From Anaerolineaceae bacterium (GTDB lineage Bacteria > Chloroflexota > Anaerolineae > Anaerolineales > Anaerolineaceae): DNA of 37,510 bases. The position numbers and the translations under genes are program-made. The stretch spans positions 1 to 37,510 of the forward strand of contig DQHW01000008.1 of the NCBI GenBank assembly GCA_003524305.1, given 5' to 3'. This document shows, one piece after another, positions 15,562-23,333 of this stretch (its first letter is position 1; each line of letters starts with the position of its first letter). Below the pieces are notes generated by a model, which saw only the letters and a program-made list of their open reading frames with translations, searched no databases and had not been told where the DNA came from.

Positions 15562-17094
15562 ATGAACTTTCTTTCACTTCCGATTCTCGCCTGGTTGATT
15601 CTAATCCCCGTTTTGGGTGGGCTGTTGTTATTGTTGATCCCTGGCAAAAAGGTATCGTTGCTGCGTTGGAGCGCATTGGGGTTTAGCTTGATCCCATTGG
15701 TGCTGGCAGTGATCTTATGGGTAAATTACCAACCTACGGCTGACTCGCTCTTTCAATTTGAGATGAACATTCCGTGGTTTGCGGCGATAAATTCAAGTCT
15801 CCATTTTGGCATAGACGGTATATCACTGGTAATGGTGCTGTTGACCGTTCTTTTGACACCACTGGCGATTTTGACCTCTTTCAATATCAAAGAGAATGTC
15901 AAAGCTTTCATGGTGCTGTTCCTGCTTTTGGAAACAGGCATTCTGGGCGTTTTTGTTTCACTTGACCTGCTGCTCTTCTTCCTTTTCTGGGAGATCGGTT
16001 TGGTGCCCATGTATTTCTTGATCAACCTGTGGGGCGGTGAGAAACGCAATTATGCCTCGCTAAAATTTATCCTGTTTACCATGGGCGGCTCACTTGGACT
16101 TCTGTTAGCCATCCAGATGATCGGGGTGGTGACGGGGACTTTCGATTTCGTTGATATCCTCAATGTCTGGCCAGCGCTGCAAAACGGCACGCTCTTTGGA
16201 CTCCCTCTCGAAACAGTCAAAGCGATTGCTTTCTGGGCATTTGTGATTGCTTTTGCCATCAAGGTACCGGTGTGGCCCTTCCACACCTGGCTGCCTGACG
16301 CGCATACTGAAGCACCGACAGGCGGATCAATGATCCTTGCGGGGGTGTTGTTGAAACTGGGTGCATATGGCTTCTTACGCCTGGTTTTACCTCTTTTTCC
16401 TGTTGAATCGGCAAAATATGCAGGTTGGCTGGCGATTCTTGCTGTGGCTGCAATTGTGTTTGGAGCACTTTCGGCCGCCAGTCAAACAGATTTCAAACGT
16501 CTGGTGGCTTATTCTTCCATCAATCACATGGGATTCGTGATTCTGGCAGTTGCAGCAGCGGCATGGGCTGGCGGCAGCGTTGACCCGGCAATCAGGCAGA
16601 GCAGCGTTATTGCAGTTAACGGCGCGGTGCTGCAAATGTTCAATCACGGATTGAGCGCGGCAGGTATGTTCTTTTTGGTTGGGGTTTTATACGACCGGGC
16701 TCATACGCGCATGCTTGATAAATTTGGCGGGTTATTTGCCATTGTGCCGGTATACGGCGCTATACTGCTCTTCCTTTCGATGGCCTCATTGGGATTGCCC
16801 GGTTTGAATGGTTTTGTGTCTGAATTTATGATCGTGCGGGGAGTTTGGCCAATCTTTATGCTTCTGACCGCTGTCAGCATGATCGGACTGCTGTTTACCG
16901 GTGTGTATGTAGTCAAAGCACTTAAATTGGTGCTTCAGGGTCCGTTCAACGAAACCTGGGCTGGCAGAATTTCAGAAATCAACTTGCGAGAACTTTTTGT
17001 CATTGTGCCGTTGATGATCTTGATCTTGTCTATTGGTGTATGGCCAAGCTGGATATTAAACATAATCAACCAGACCGTTATGCGCTGGTTTTAG
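15562..17094 (+). CDS. nuoM: NADH-quinone oxidoreductase subunit M, first copy
   Basis: This encodes 510 residues with about 14 membrane helices; it is the middle antiporter-like subunit. All pump residues of E. coli NuoM are conserved, some at the same numbers: Glu144 (LFWEIGLVPMYFLI), Lys234 (FAIKVPVWPFHTWLPDAH), Lys265 (LLKLGAYGF), and the TM12 glutamate at 421 (LNGFVSEFM). It lies 15 bases after nuoL and 9 bases before a second NuoM. It appears fully competent for proton translocation. Confidence 0.95.
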   Translation: MNFLSLPILAWLILIPVLGGLLLLLIPGKKVSLLRWSALGFSLIPLVLAVILWVNYQPTADSLFQFEMNIPWFAAINSSLHFGIDGISLVMVLLTVLLTPLAILTSFNIKENVKAFMVLFLLLETGILGVFVSLDLLLFFLFWEIGLVPMYFLINLWGGEKRNYASLKFILFTMGGSLGLLLAIQMIGVVTGTFDFVDILNVWPALQNGTLFGLPLETVKAIAFWAFVIAFAIKVPVWPFHTWLPDAHTEAPTGGSMILAGVLLKLGAYGFLRLVLPLFPVESAKYAGWLAILAVAAIVFGALSAASQTDFKRLVAYSSINHMGFVILAVAAAAWAGGSVDPAIRQSSVIAVNGAVLQMFNHGLSAAGMFFLVGVLYDRAHTRMLDKFGGLFAIVPVYGAILLFLSMASLGLPGLNGFVSEFMIVRGVWPIFMLLTAVSMIGLLFTGVYVVKALKLVLQGPFNETWAGRISEINLRELFVIVPLMILILSIGVWPSWILNIINQTVMRWF

Positions 17095-17103
17095 AGGAGC
17101 ATC

Positions 17104-18576
17104 ATGACCTTTCCGTTTCTTGGCGTTTTGATTCTTCTTCCCCTTCTGGCCGGAGTGGTCTTGCTGCTACTGCCCGCCGGCAAGCGTGGTTTGATCCGCG
17201 GAATTGCCCTGGGTGTTGCTCTGGTCACCTTTGCGGTTTCAGTCTATTTATTTGCGGCCTACGATAAAACTTCTGCTGGATACCAGTTTGTAGAGCAGTT
17301 GAAATGGCTGCCAGCATTGGGTATCTCTTATCATGTTGGTGTGGACGGTTTTAGTCTGCCGCTGGAACTTTTAGCTGGTATCGTGGTGTTGTGCGGCGTA
17401 ATGGTTTCATGGAAAGTGGAAGACCGTCCGCGTGAGTTCTTTGCTTTCATCATGTTTCTTGCCTCGAGTGTGTTTGGTGTCTTTGCTTCACTAGATTTGT
17501 TTTTACTCTTTTTCTTCTTTGAACTGGCCGTCTTCCCAAAGTATTTGATGATCGTGATGTGGGGTTCACCAAAGACGAAGGAGTACGGCGGCATGAAACT
17601 GACGCTCTACCTTTTCCTCGGATCGGTGGTGGCGCTGGTGGGTGTGCTTGCGATTTATTTCACCTCAGGATTGCAAACATTTGACCTTCTGGCGCTTGAA
17701 AAAGCTGGTTTTGGTTTGGCAACACAGAAATTGTGGTTTCCCTTTATCTTTATCGGCTTTGGTGTGCTGGGCGGCCTCTTTCCGTTTCACAGTTGGGCAC
17801 CAGATGGTCACGTAGCCGCACCGACAGCGGTTTCAATGCTGCTGGCGGGAGTGGAGATGAAAGTGGGTGCATTTGCTGCCTTACGCGCCGGTCTGATGCT
17901 GCTGCCTGACGGGATGCAATTTTGGGCACCTTTAGTTCTGATTCTGGCAACCATAAATGTGGTTTACGGTGCATTTATCGCCATGATTCAGACAGATTTC
18001 AAGTACGTGATCGGTTTTTCATCCGTGTCGCATATGGGATTGGTGTTCATTGGTTTTGCCACGTTGACGCCGGAAGGACTCACCGGTGCAGGTTTGCAGA
18101 TGTTCTCCCACGGCATTATGACGGCTCTTTTCTTTTCTGTGGTCGGGATGGTCTATGACCGGGCACACACCCGCAACCTGGGAGAATTGGGAGGGCTTGC
18201 CAAACATATGCCGTTAGCCATGATCGGATTTGTGGTGGGCGGTCTGGTTTCAATGGGCATGCCCGGTTTTTCGGGGTTTGTAGCAGAGATTCCCATCTAT
18301 TTGGGCGCATGGAAAACCATGCCCCTGGTGGCAATTGTTTCCGCAATTTCCATCGTTGTAACGGCTGCTTACATTCTGCTGGTGGTGCGCAGGGTCTTTT
18401 TCGGCGAAACGCCCGAACCCATCCGTGCGGGGTTGAGCGATATTTCTATAATGGATAAGGTCGTGGTGGTCGGATTATCATTACTCATGATCTTGATCGG
18501 TTTGATTCCCTCCCTGTTGGTGCTGATGATTCAAGGCGGCGTCAACCACATTCTTTCATTGGTGGGAGGTGCATAG
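17104..18576 (+). CDS. nuoM: NADH-quinone oxidoreductase subunit M, second copy, without TM7 lysine
   Basis: This encodes 490 residues of the antiporter-like family, closest to NuoM. The TM5 glutamate (Glu140, FFFELAVFPKY), the TM8 lysine (Lys253, EMKVGAFAAL) and the TM12 glutamate (Glu395, SGFVAEIPI) are kept. The TM7 lysine is absent: where the first copy has AIKVPVWPFHTW, this one has GVLGGLFPFHSW, placing Leu222 at the lysine site. An extra lysine (Lys146) occurs six residues after Glu140. A second NuoM next to the first is known from so-called 2M complex I variants. RBS GAGG precedes the ATG, and it abuts nuoN. Confidence 0.9.
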   Translation: MTFPFLGVLILLPLLAGVVLLLLPAGKRGLIRGIALGVALVTFAVSVYLFAAYDKTSAGYQFVEQLKWLPALGISYHVGVDGFSLPLELLAGIVVLCGVMVSWKVEDRPREFFAFIMFLASSVFGVFASLDLFLLFFFFELAVFPKYLMIVMWGSPKTKEYGGMKLTLYLFLGSVVALVGVLAIYFTSGLQTFDLLALEKAGFGLATQKLWFPFIFIGFGVLGGLFPFHSWAPDGHVAAPTAVSMLLAGVEMKVGAFAALRAGLMLLPDGMQFWAPLVLILATINVVYGAFIAMIQTDFKYVIGFSSVSHMGLVFIGFATLTPEGLTGAGLQMFSHGIMTALFFSVVGMVYDRAHTRNLGELGGLAKHMPLAMIGFVVGGLVSMGMPGFSGFVAEIPIYLGAWKTMPLVAIVSAISIVVTAAYILLVVRRVFFGETPEPIRAGLSDISIMDKVVVVGLSLLMILIGLIPSLLVLMIQGGVNHILSLVGGA

Positions 18577-20025
18577 ATGACACTTTCAGTCTCTCAAATG
18601 ACATTGGCTATTTTGCCTGAACTTTTACTTGTTGTTTTGGCTGGTATGTTGATCGTGATCAGCATCCTCAAAAACGAAAAATTGAACCAGGTGTTGGGAT
18701 GCATCACCGCAGGCGGCATCATTCTGGCGATTGTTTCAGCCTTTTTGTTTGCCATGCCCAAAACTGAACCTTCTTTACTCTGGGGTGGAATGCTGCGCCT
18801 GGATTCTGCAACTTTTGTTTTTAGAATGATCTTCTTGTTTGGCGCCGCGTTAACTGCTATTTTCTCCTGCACAGAAGATACCATCAACTGCAGGCCAGAG
18901 TTTTATATGATGCTGGTCTTTTCCACACTTGGCATGAGTCTGATGGCATCTTCAAGTGACATGATCATGCTCTTTTTGGCGATTGAGACGGCTTCCATTC
19001 CGCTTTATGTAATGGCAGGTATCAAGGTCAAGGAGGAAAAATCCGTTGAGGCTGGACTCAAGTATTTCCTATTTGGAGGCATGTCTGCAGCGATCATGGT
19101 TTACGGTTTCAGCTTAATCTACGGATTCAGCGGCACAACCCAACTGTATGAGATTGCACGGGGAATTGCTGCCCAACAGGTTCCACTGGCAGGTGTAGTA
19201 GCGGCGATCGTCTTGGTTTTGGCCGGGTTTGCCTTCAAGATCAGTGCGGCGCCTTTCCATTTTTGGGCTCCGGACGTGTATGAAGGTGCACCAACATCCG
19301 TTACAGGGTTCCTTTCAACGGTTTCTAAAGCGGCAGGGTTTGCGGCTTTGATCCGCATTTTGATGATCCTGTTCCATGCCGATAGCGGTGTCATCTGGCA
19401 GGCCTTAATAGCCGCTCTGGCGGTCGCCAGTATGTTCATAGGTAATCTGATCGCCATTCCTCAAAAGAATATCAAAAGGCTGTTGGCGTATTCGTCCATT
19501 GCGCAGGCTGGATATATCCTCGTGGGGCTGGCGAGCCATTCAACTCTTGGATTCAGTGGTGCCGTCTATTACTTAATGGCTTATATGGTGACCAACCTGG
19601 CGCTCTTCGCCATCGTCGGTTGGGTTGCCAGGAAGACAGGATCTGATAACCTGGCTGCCTTTGCCGGATTGAGCAAACGATCTCCGGGGTTGGCACTGGC
19701 TATGTTAATTGGGCTGCTCTCACTGGGGGGTATTCCGCCTTTTGGCGGTTTCTTCGCTAAATTGCTGGTCTTTGGCGCAGCCGTGGAATCAGGTTGGGCA
19801 TGGCTGGCGATTGTTGGTGTGATCAACTCGGTTATAGGGCTTTACTATTATCTGCGCGCACTTAAAGCGATGTACGTGGATGAACCTGCTGAAAACACAC
19901 CGTTGAAAGTTAAAGAACCCTTATGGCTGATTGGGTTGATCCTATGTCTGGTTATGGTTACGGTCATGGGTGTGGTGCTTTCTCCGTGGTTTGGCATATC
20001 CAATTGGGCAGCGATCGGGTTTTAG
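18577..20025 (+). CDS. nuoN: NADH-quinone oxidoreductase subunit N
   Basis: This encodes 482 residues with about 14 helices; it is the proximal antiporter-like subunit. Conserved charges are present: Glu137 (LAIETASIPLYV), Lys221 (AFKISAAPFHFWAPDVYEGAP), Lys251 (STVSKAAGF) and a late lysine in GGFFAKLLVFG. The start directly follows the nuoM stop with no spacer. It is the last gene of the operon and is followed by a terminator within 30 bases. Confidence 0.95.
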   Translation: MTLSVSQMTLAILPELLLVVLAGMLIVISILKNEKLNQVLGCITAGGIILAIVSAFLFAMPKTEPSLLWGGMLRLDSATFVFRMIFLFGAALTAIFSCTEDTINCRPEFYMMLVFSTLGMSLMASSSDMIMLFLAIETASIPLYVMAGIKVKEEKSVEAGLKYFLFGGMSAAIMVYGFSLIYGFSGTTQLYEIARGIAAQQVPLAGVVAAIVLVLAGFAFKISAAPFHFWAPDVYEGAPTSVTGFLSTVSKAAGFAALIRILMILFHADSGVIWQALIAALAVASMFIGNLIAIPQKNIKRLLAYSSIAQAGYILVGLASHSTLGFSGAVYYLMAYMVTNLALFAIVGWVARKTGSDNLAAFAGLSKRSPGLALAMLIGLLSLGGIPPFGGFFAKLLVFGAAVESGWAWLAIVGVINSVIGLYYYLRALKAMYVDEPAENTPLKVKEPLWLIGLILCLVMVTVMGVVLSPWFGISNWAAIGF

Positions 20026-20052
20026 ATAAATATTTTATATTATTAACAGAAT

Positions 20053-20081
20053 CCCTTACATTATTCTATGTAAGGGGTTTT
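20053..20081 (+). terminator. Terminator of the nuo operon
   Basis: A 9-bp stem CCCTTACAT/ATGTAAGGG (20053-20061 with 20068-20076) with a six-base loop is followed by GTTTTCATTT. It starts 28 bases after the nuoN stop. Confidence 0.85.
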
Positions 20082-20149
20082 CATTTATAAGAGTTTAAAA
20101 AATGACAATGAAAAAATATTCTTTCAATAATTTCATAAAAAAGTAAAAA

Positions 20150-21055
20150 TTATTCCCAGGTAAGTTTATCCAAAGCATTTCGTATTTTAGACTCTTTAAC
20201 TTCTTTCCCTCGAACTTCCTTAATATATATAGTTCCTGCTCCAGGACCGCCAAAAGGCCTTATAGCTCTTCCTCCAATTAATGGACTTAGTTCATCAATC
20301 ACTTGCCAGGTAGCTACATCGACAATATATATTTTCACTTTTTGCCTAAGTTCGGGGACACTTCCATAATCTAATTTAACCATTCTTCCAGTTAAAACCC
20401 AATCGTACACGATTACAGCGATGCTTTTATATGATTCTATTTGTTGACCAGATTGAAAAATTTGCAGAAGGTGAAGATCTTGTGTATAAGTATTAGAATA
20501 GTTGGTGGGCTGGCTTTCTTCTTTTGCATAAATATTTTGGTTATCATCAATCTCTGCTGGTGTTGAAAAAATGTAATCACCTTTCTCGTCAATTCTTACA
20601 GAAGCATCGACTATGAAATACGGTGCTTTAGGGTTTAGTCTTTGATCCAGCGGTTTGATTGATTTTTGTGAAAAGAAATCTTCAATAACAGGGAATAATT
20701 TAGTGTTTATCTCACTTAAAACTGTTTGAGGTTTATTATCCAGACTGGTAAAAGAAAGAATAAATGCAATTATTAAAGGCAACCATACACCTAAATTTAT
20801 AAATACCAAAAGATTTTGACGATCTCCAGGGCCAACCTGACCTACGGTATACATTATTGAAAAAAACAGCATGAAGAAAAAAACAGATAAAATTATTCTA
20901 AAAAAATGAATAAATATGAATATTGCAACAACATTGGTTCCACGCGATAATATAAAACCATAAATACAACTGGCAACAATAACAATACACATGACTAGTG
21001 GAAAGATCAGAAAATTTATGGTCCGAAGCTTTTTACCATCATAAGATAGAGTCAT
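20150..21055 (-). CDS. AT-rich three-TM protein, unknown function
   Basis: This encodes 301 residues from the ATG at 21055, which has GAAGGA eight bases upstream; a TTG five codons earlier is less likely. Three membrane helices lie in the first 110 residues (IFPLVMCIVIVASCIYGF, a Phe-rich second helix and LGVWLPLIIAFILSF). The rest is a soluble domain with several aromatic/beta stretches and a Gly/Pro-rich GGPGAGTIYIKEV near the end. Its DNA is clearly more AT-rich than the neighbouring bioenergetic operons, a possible sign of separate origin. It lies alone between two operon terminators. I do not recognise the family. Confidence 0.65.
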   Translation of the reverse strand: MTLSYDGKKLRTINFLIFPLVMCIVIVASCIYGFILSRGTNVVAIFIFIHFFRIILSVFFFMLFFSIMYTVGQVGPGDRQNLLVFINLGVWLPLIIAFILSFTSLDNKPQTVLSEINTKLFPVIEDFFSQKSIKPLDQRLNPKAPYFIVDASVRIDEKGDYIFSTPAEIDDNQNIYAKEESQPTNYSNTYTQDLHLLQIFQSGQQIESYKSIAVIVYDWVLTGRMVKLDYGSVPELRQKVKIYIVDVATWQVIDELSPLIGGRAIRPFGGPGAGTIYIKEVRGKEVKESKIRNALDKLTWE

Positions 21056-21212
21056 TAATATATCCTTCAAGAATACGATTTATGCCAATTAAAATGCACG
21101 ATAAGATAGTAGAAAAAACGCTAATTTGATTTTTCACATTGTACATCTTTTTCACATCATAAATGAATGACTTCAACATTTTGGATGGTAAGTATTGACC
21201 TGATTTGTCAAT

Positions 21213-21248
21213 AACAAAAAGAAGAGCCATAAGCTCTCCTTTTTTGTT
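21213..21248 (-). terminator. Terminator of the V/A-ATPase operon
   Basis: Read on the minus strand, AACAAAAAAGGAGAGC pairs with GCTCTTCTTTTTGTT across a TTATG loop: 12 continuous pairs with one G-U, then a bulge and three more. The U-rich descending arm serves as the tract. It begins 16 bases after the stop of subunit D. Confidence 0.8.
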
Positions 21249-21264
21249 ATTGAACTAATACAGG

Positions 21265-21918
21265 TTATTTTATGGCTTCTGCGTTTTCCGCTTCGTGTTT
21301 CTTTTTGGTGCGGTTCTTCAACATTTTCAGCATGAAGGTGTCTTCGCGTTCGCGTTCTTCAAGCGAACTGACAATAAAACTAACCGTTTCTTCGTATTCA
21401 GGGATGAAGATGTATTGCAAGGCATTGACACGGCGTTGGGTTTTGCGCAATTCAGTTGCCAGCCGCCAAACCGTGGTCATCACCATGGAGAGTTCGGGGA
21501 TCAATTTGGTTACTTTTGCAAAACCGGAACTGGCTTCATCGAGTGAAGCGTTTGTATCACCGAGACTATAGAGCATTTCGGCTGGGGCGCCTTTGGATTC
21601 GATCACGGGGATGGATACACCCATAATACCGCGGAATTTGAGCTGAACTTCAACCGTCTTGTTGGCAGCCAGGGCAGCCCATTCGACGCGTTCACGACCC
21701 ATATTGAGCTGGGCTCTTTCCATGGCTTCGTAAGCCTCAGCAAGCAGAGACCAAACTTCTTTTTGCAATTCTTCGGCTTTATGAGCCATCTGGATCAACT
21801 CAGTTGTTAAAACCTCACGTTTGCGATTAAGGATTTCGTAACCCTCTTTCGAAAATTGAAGCTCTTTTCTGATTCGAATCAGATTGCTGCGCGTTGGCGC
21901 GACATTAATCTTAGCCAT
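21265..21918 (-). CDS. atpD: V/A-type ATPase subunit D (central stalk)
   Basis: This encodes 217 residues of the central rotor shaft. It starts MAKINVAPTRSNLIRIRKEL, the classic subunit D beginning, and consists of two long helices at the ends (about 10-75 and 150-200) that form the coiled coil. RRVNALQYIFIPEYEETVSFI near 162-182 is typical. The C-terminal tail is Lys/Glu-rich. The start overlaps the stop of subunit B by one base (TAATG). It is the last gene of the operon, followed by a terminator. Confidence 0.95.
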   Translation of the reverse strand: MAKINVAPTRSNLIRIRKELQFSKEGYEILNRKREVLTTELIQMAHKAEELQKEVWSLLAEAYEAMERAQLNMGRERVEWAALAANKTVEVQLKFRGIMGVSIPVIESKGAPAEMLYSLGDTNASLDEASSGFAKVTKLIPELSMVMTTVWRLATELRKTQRRVNALQYIFIPEYEETVSFIVSSLEEREREDTFMLKMLKNRTKKKHEAENAEAIK

Positions 21919-23333
21919 TACATGCCTTTGTAATACTTATCAATCTCAGCCAGACTGACACGGGTGAGTTCTTCTTTGGGCAGCAGACCGAGTAGTTCCC
22001 AACCAATATTGAGGGTTTGCTCAATGTTGCGGTTTTCAGTGAAAGATTGACTGATATATTTGCCCTCGAATGCTTTGCCAAAGGCAAGATATTTTTGATC
22101 CACTTCACCAAGCTCTTCCTCGCCGATCACGGATGCCAATGAGCGAACGTCTTGAACATGGGCGTAAGCTGCGTATAGCTGTGCCATCAAGTGAGGATGA
22201 TCTTCGCGGGTCTGACCTTCACCAATGCCGTCTTTCATCAAACGGGAAAGGCTGGGCAGAATTGAAATTGGAGGATAGATACCGTGTTGATAGAGGGTGC
22301 GTCCCAGCACGATTTGGCCTTCGGTGATATAACCGGTGAGGTCAGGCACAGGGTGGGTGATGTCATCATTCGGCATGGTCAAAATAGGAATTTGAGTGAT
22401 GGAACCCTTGCTGGTCTTAATACGGCCAGTGCGCTCGTACATGGAAGCCAGGTCACTATATAAATAACCCGGATAACCTTTACGGCTGGGCACTTCACCG
22501 CGGATGTTAGAAATCTGACGAAGGGCTTCGCAGTAATTGGTCATGTCGGTCAGAACCACGAGCACATGCATATTTTTTTCGAAGGCCAAGAATTCAGCCA
22601 GGGTCAGGGCTGCACGCGGGGTGATTAAACGTTCCACGGGGGGGTCATCTGCCAGGTTGAGGAACATTGCCACTCTGGCCAGTGCTCCACTTTCGGCAAA
22701 AGAATTCTTGAAATAGTTCGCCACATCATGTTTGACGCCCATGGCGGCGAACACGATGGCGAAATCTTCAGCATGTTTAGCGCTTTCGCCAGCCGGGGCA
22801 CCCAGGGTGGCCTGGCGGACGATTTGAGCGGCCAATTGGTCGTGAGGCAGACCTGCACCAGAGAAAAGGGGCAGTTTCTGACCCATGACCAGCGAATTCA
22901 TACCATCAATCACCGAAATACCAGTTTGGATGTAATCACGAGGATAAACACGAGAGGTAGGATTAATCGGTTGACCGTTGATATCAGCAAAATGGTTGGT
23001 TAATGGAACCGGACCGCCGTCAATGGGAGTGCCGAGGCCGTCAAATACGCGGCCAAGCATTTCTTCAGCTACCGGAATCTTGAGGGTGCTGCCCTGGATG
23101 CGGACTTTGGTGCCATCAATGGAAAGGCCGGTTGTGCCGGAAAAGATTTGGATGACAGCCATTTTTTCGCTGACTTCCAGAATACGTCCGCGGCGCATGT
23201 GACCGGTGGAATCAATGACTTCGACAACCTCATCGTAACCCAGGTTACCGGCGTTTTCTATGACGAGGATGGGACCTTCAATTCGGCTTACGCCGACAAC
23301 TTCTTGACCACCGCGATCAACTAATTCGCTCAT
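21918..23333 (-). CDS. atpB: V/A-type ATPase subunit B (non-catalytic)
   Basis: This encodes 471 residues, a normal length. The non-catalytic nucleotide-binding subunit alternates with A in the hexameric head. PLFSGAGLPHDQLAAQI takes the place of a true Walker A, as expected for B. PDLTGYITEGQIVLGR and the C-terminal helical domain are typical. Start and stop overlap the neighbours by four and one bases, so A, B and D are translationally coupled. Length and motifs show an intact gene. Confidence 0.96.
   Translation of the reverse strand: MSELVDRGGQEVVGVSRIEGPILVIENAGNLGYDEVVEVIDSTGHMRRGRILEVSEKMAVIQIFSGTTGLSIDGTKVRIQGSTLKIPVAEEMLGRVFDGLGTPIDGGPVPLTNHFADINGQPINPTSRVYPRDYIQTGISVIDGMNSLVMGQKLPLFSGAGLPHDQLAAQIVRQATLGAPAGESAKHAEDFAIVFAAMGVKHDVANYFKNSFAESGALARVAMFLNLADDPPVERLITPRAALTLAEFLAFEKNMHVLVVLTDMTNYCEALRQISNIRGEVPSRKGYPGYLYSDLASMYERTGRIKTSKGSITQIPILTMPNDDITHPVPDLTGYITEGQIVLGRTLYQHGIYPPISILPSLSRLMKDGIGEGQTREDHPHLMAQLYAAYAHVQDVRSLASVIGEEELGEVDQKYLAFGKAFEGKYISQSFTENRNIEQTLNIGWELLGLLPKEELTRVSLAEIDKYYKGM

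Noticed and set aside
11533..18887. Minus-strand frames opposite the nuo genes
   Set aside because: They are mirror frames of strongly conserved membrane subunits and have no independent support.
21039..21230. 63-codon minus-strand frame before the AT-rich membrane gene
   Set aside because: Its ribosome binding site and ATG are part of the ATPase operon terminator hairpin, and it overlaps the start at 21055 in another frame. The site is better explained by the terminator.
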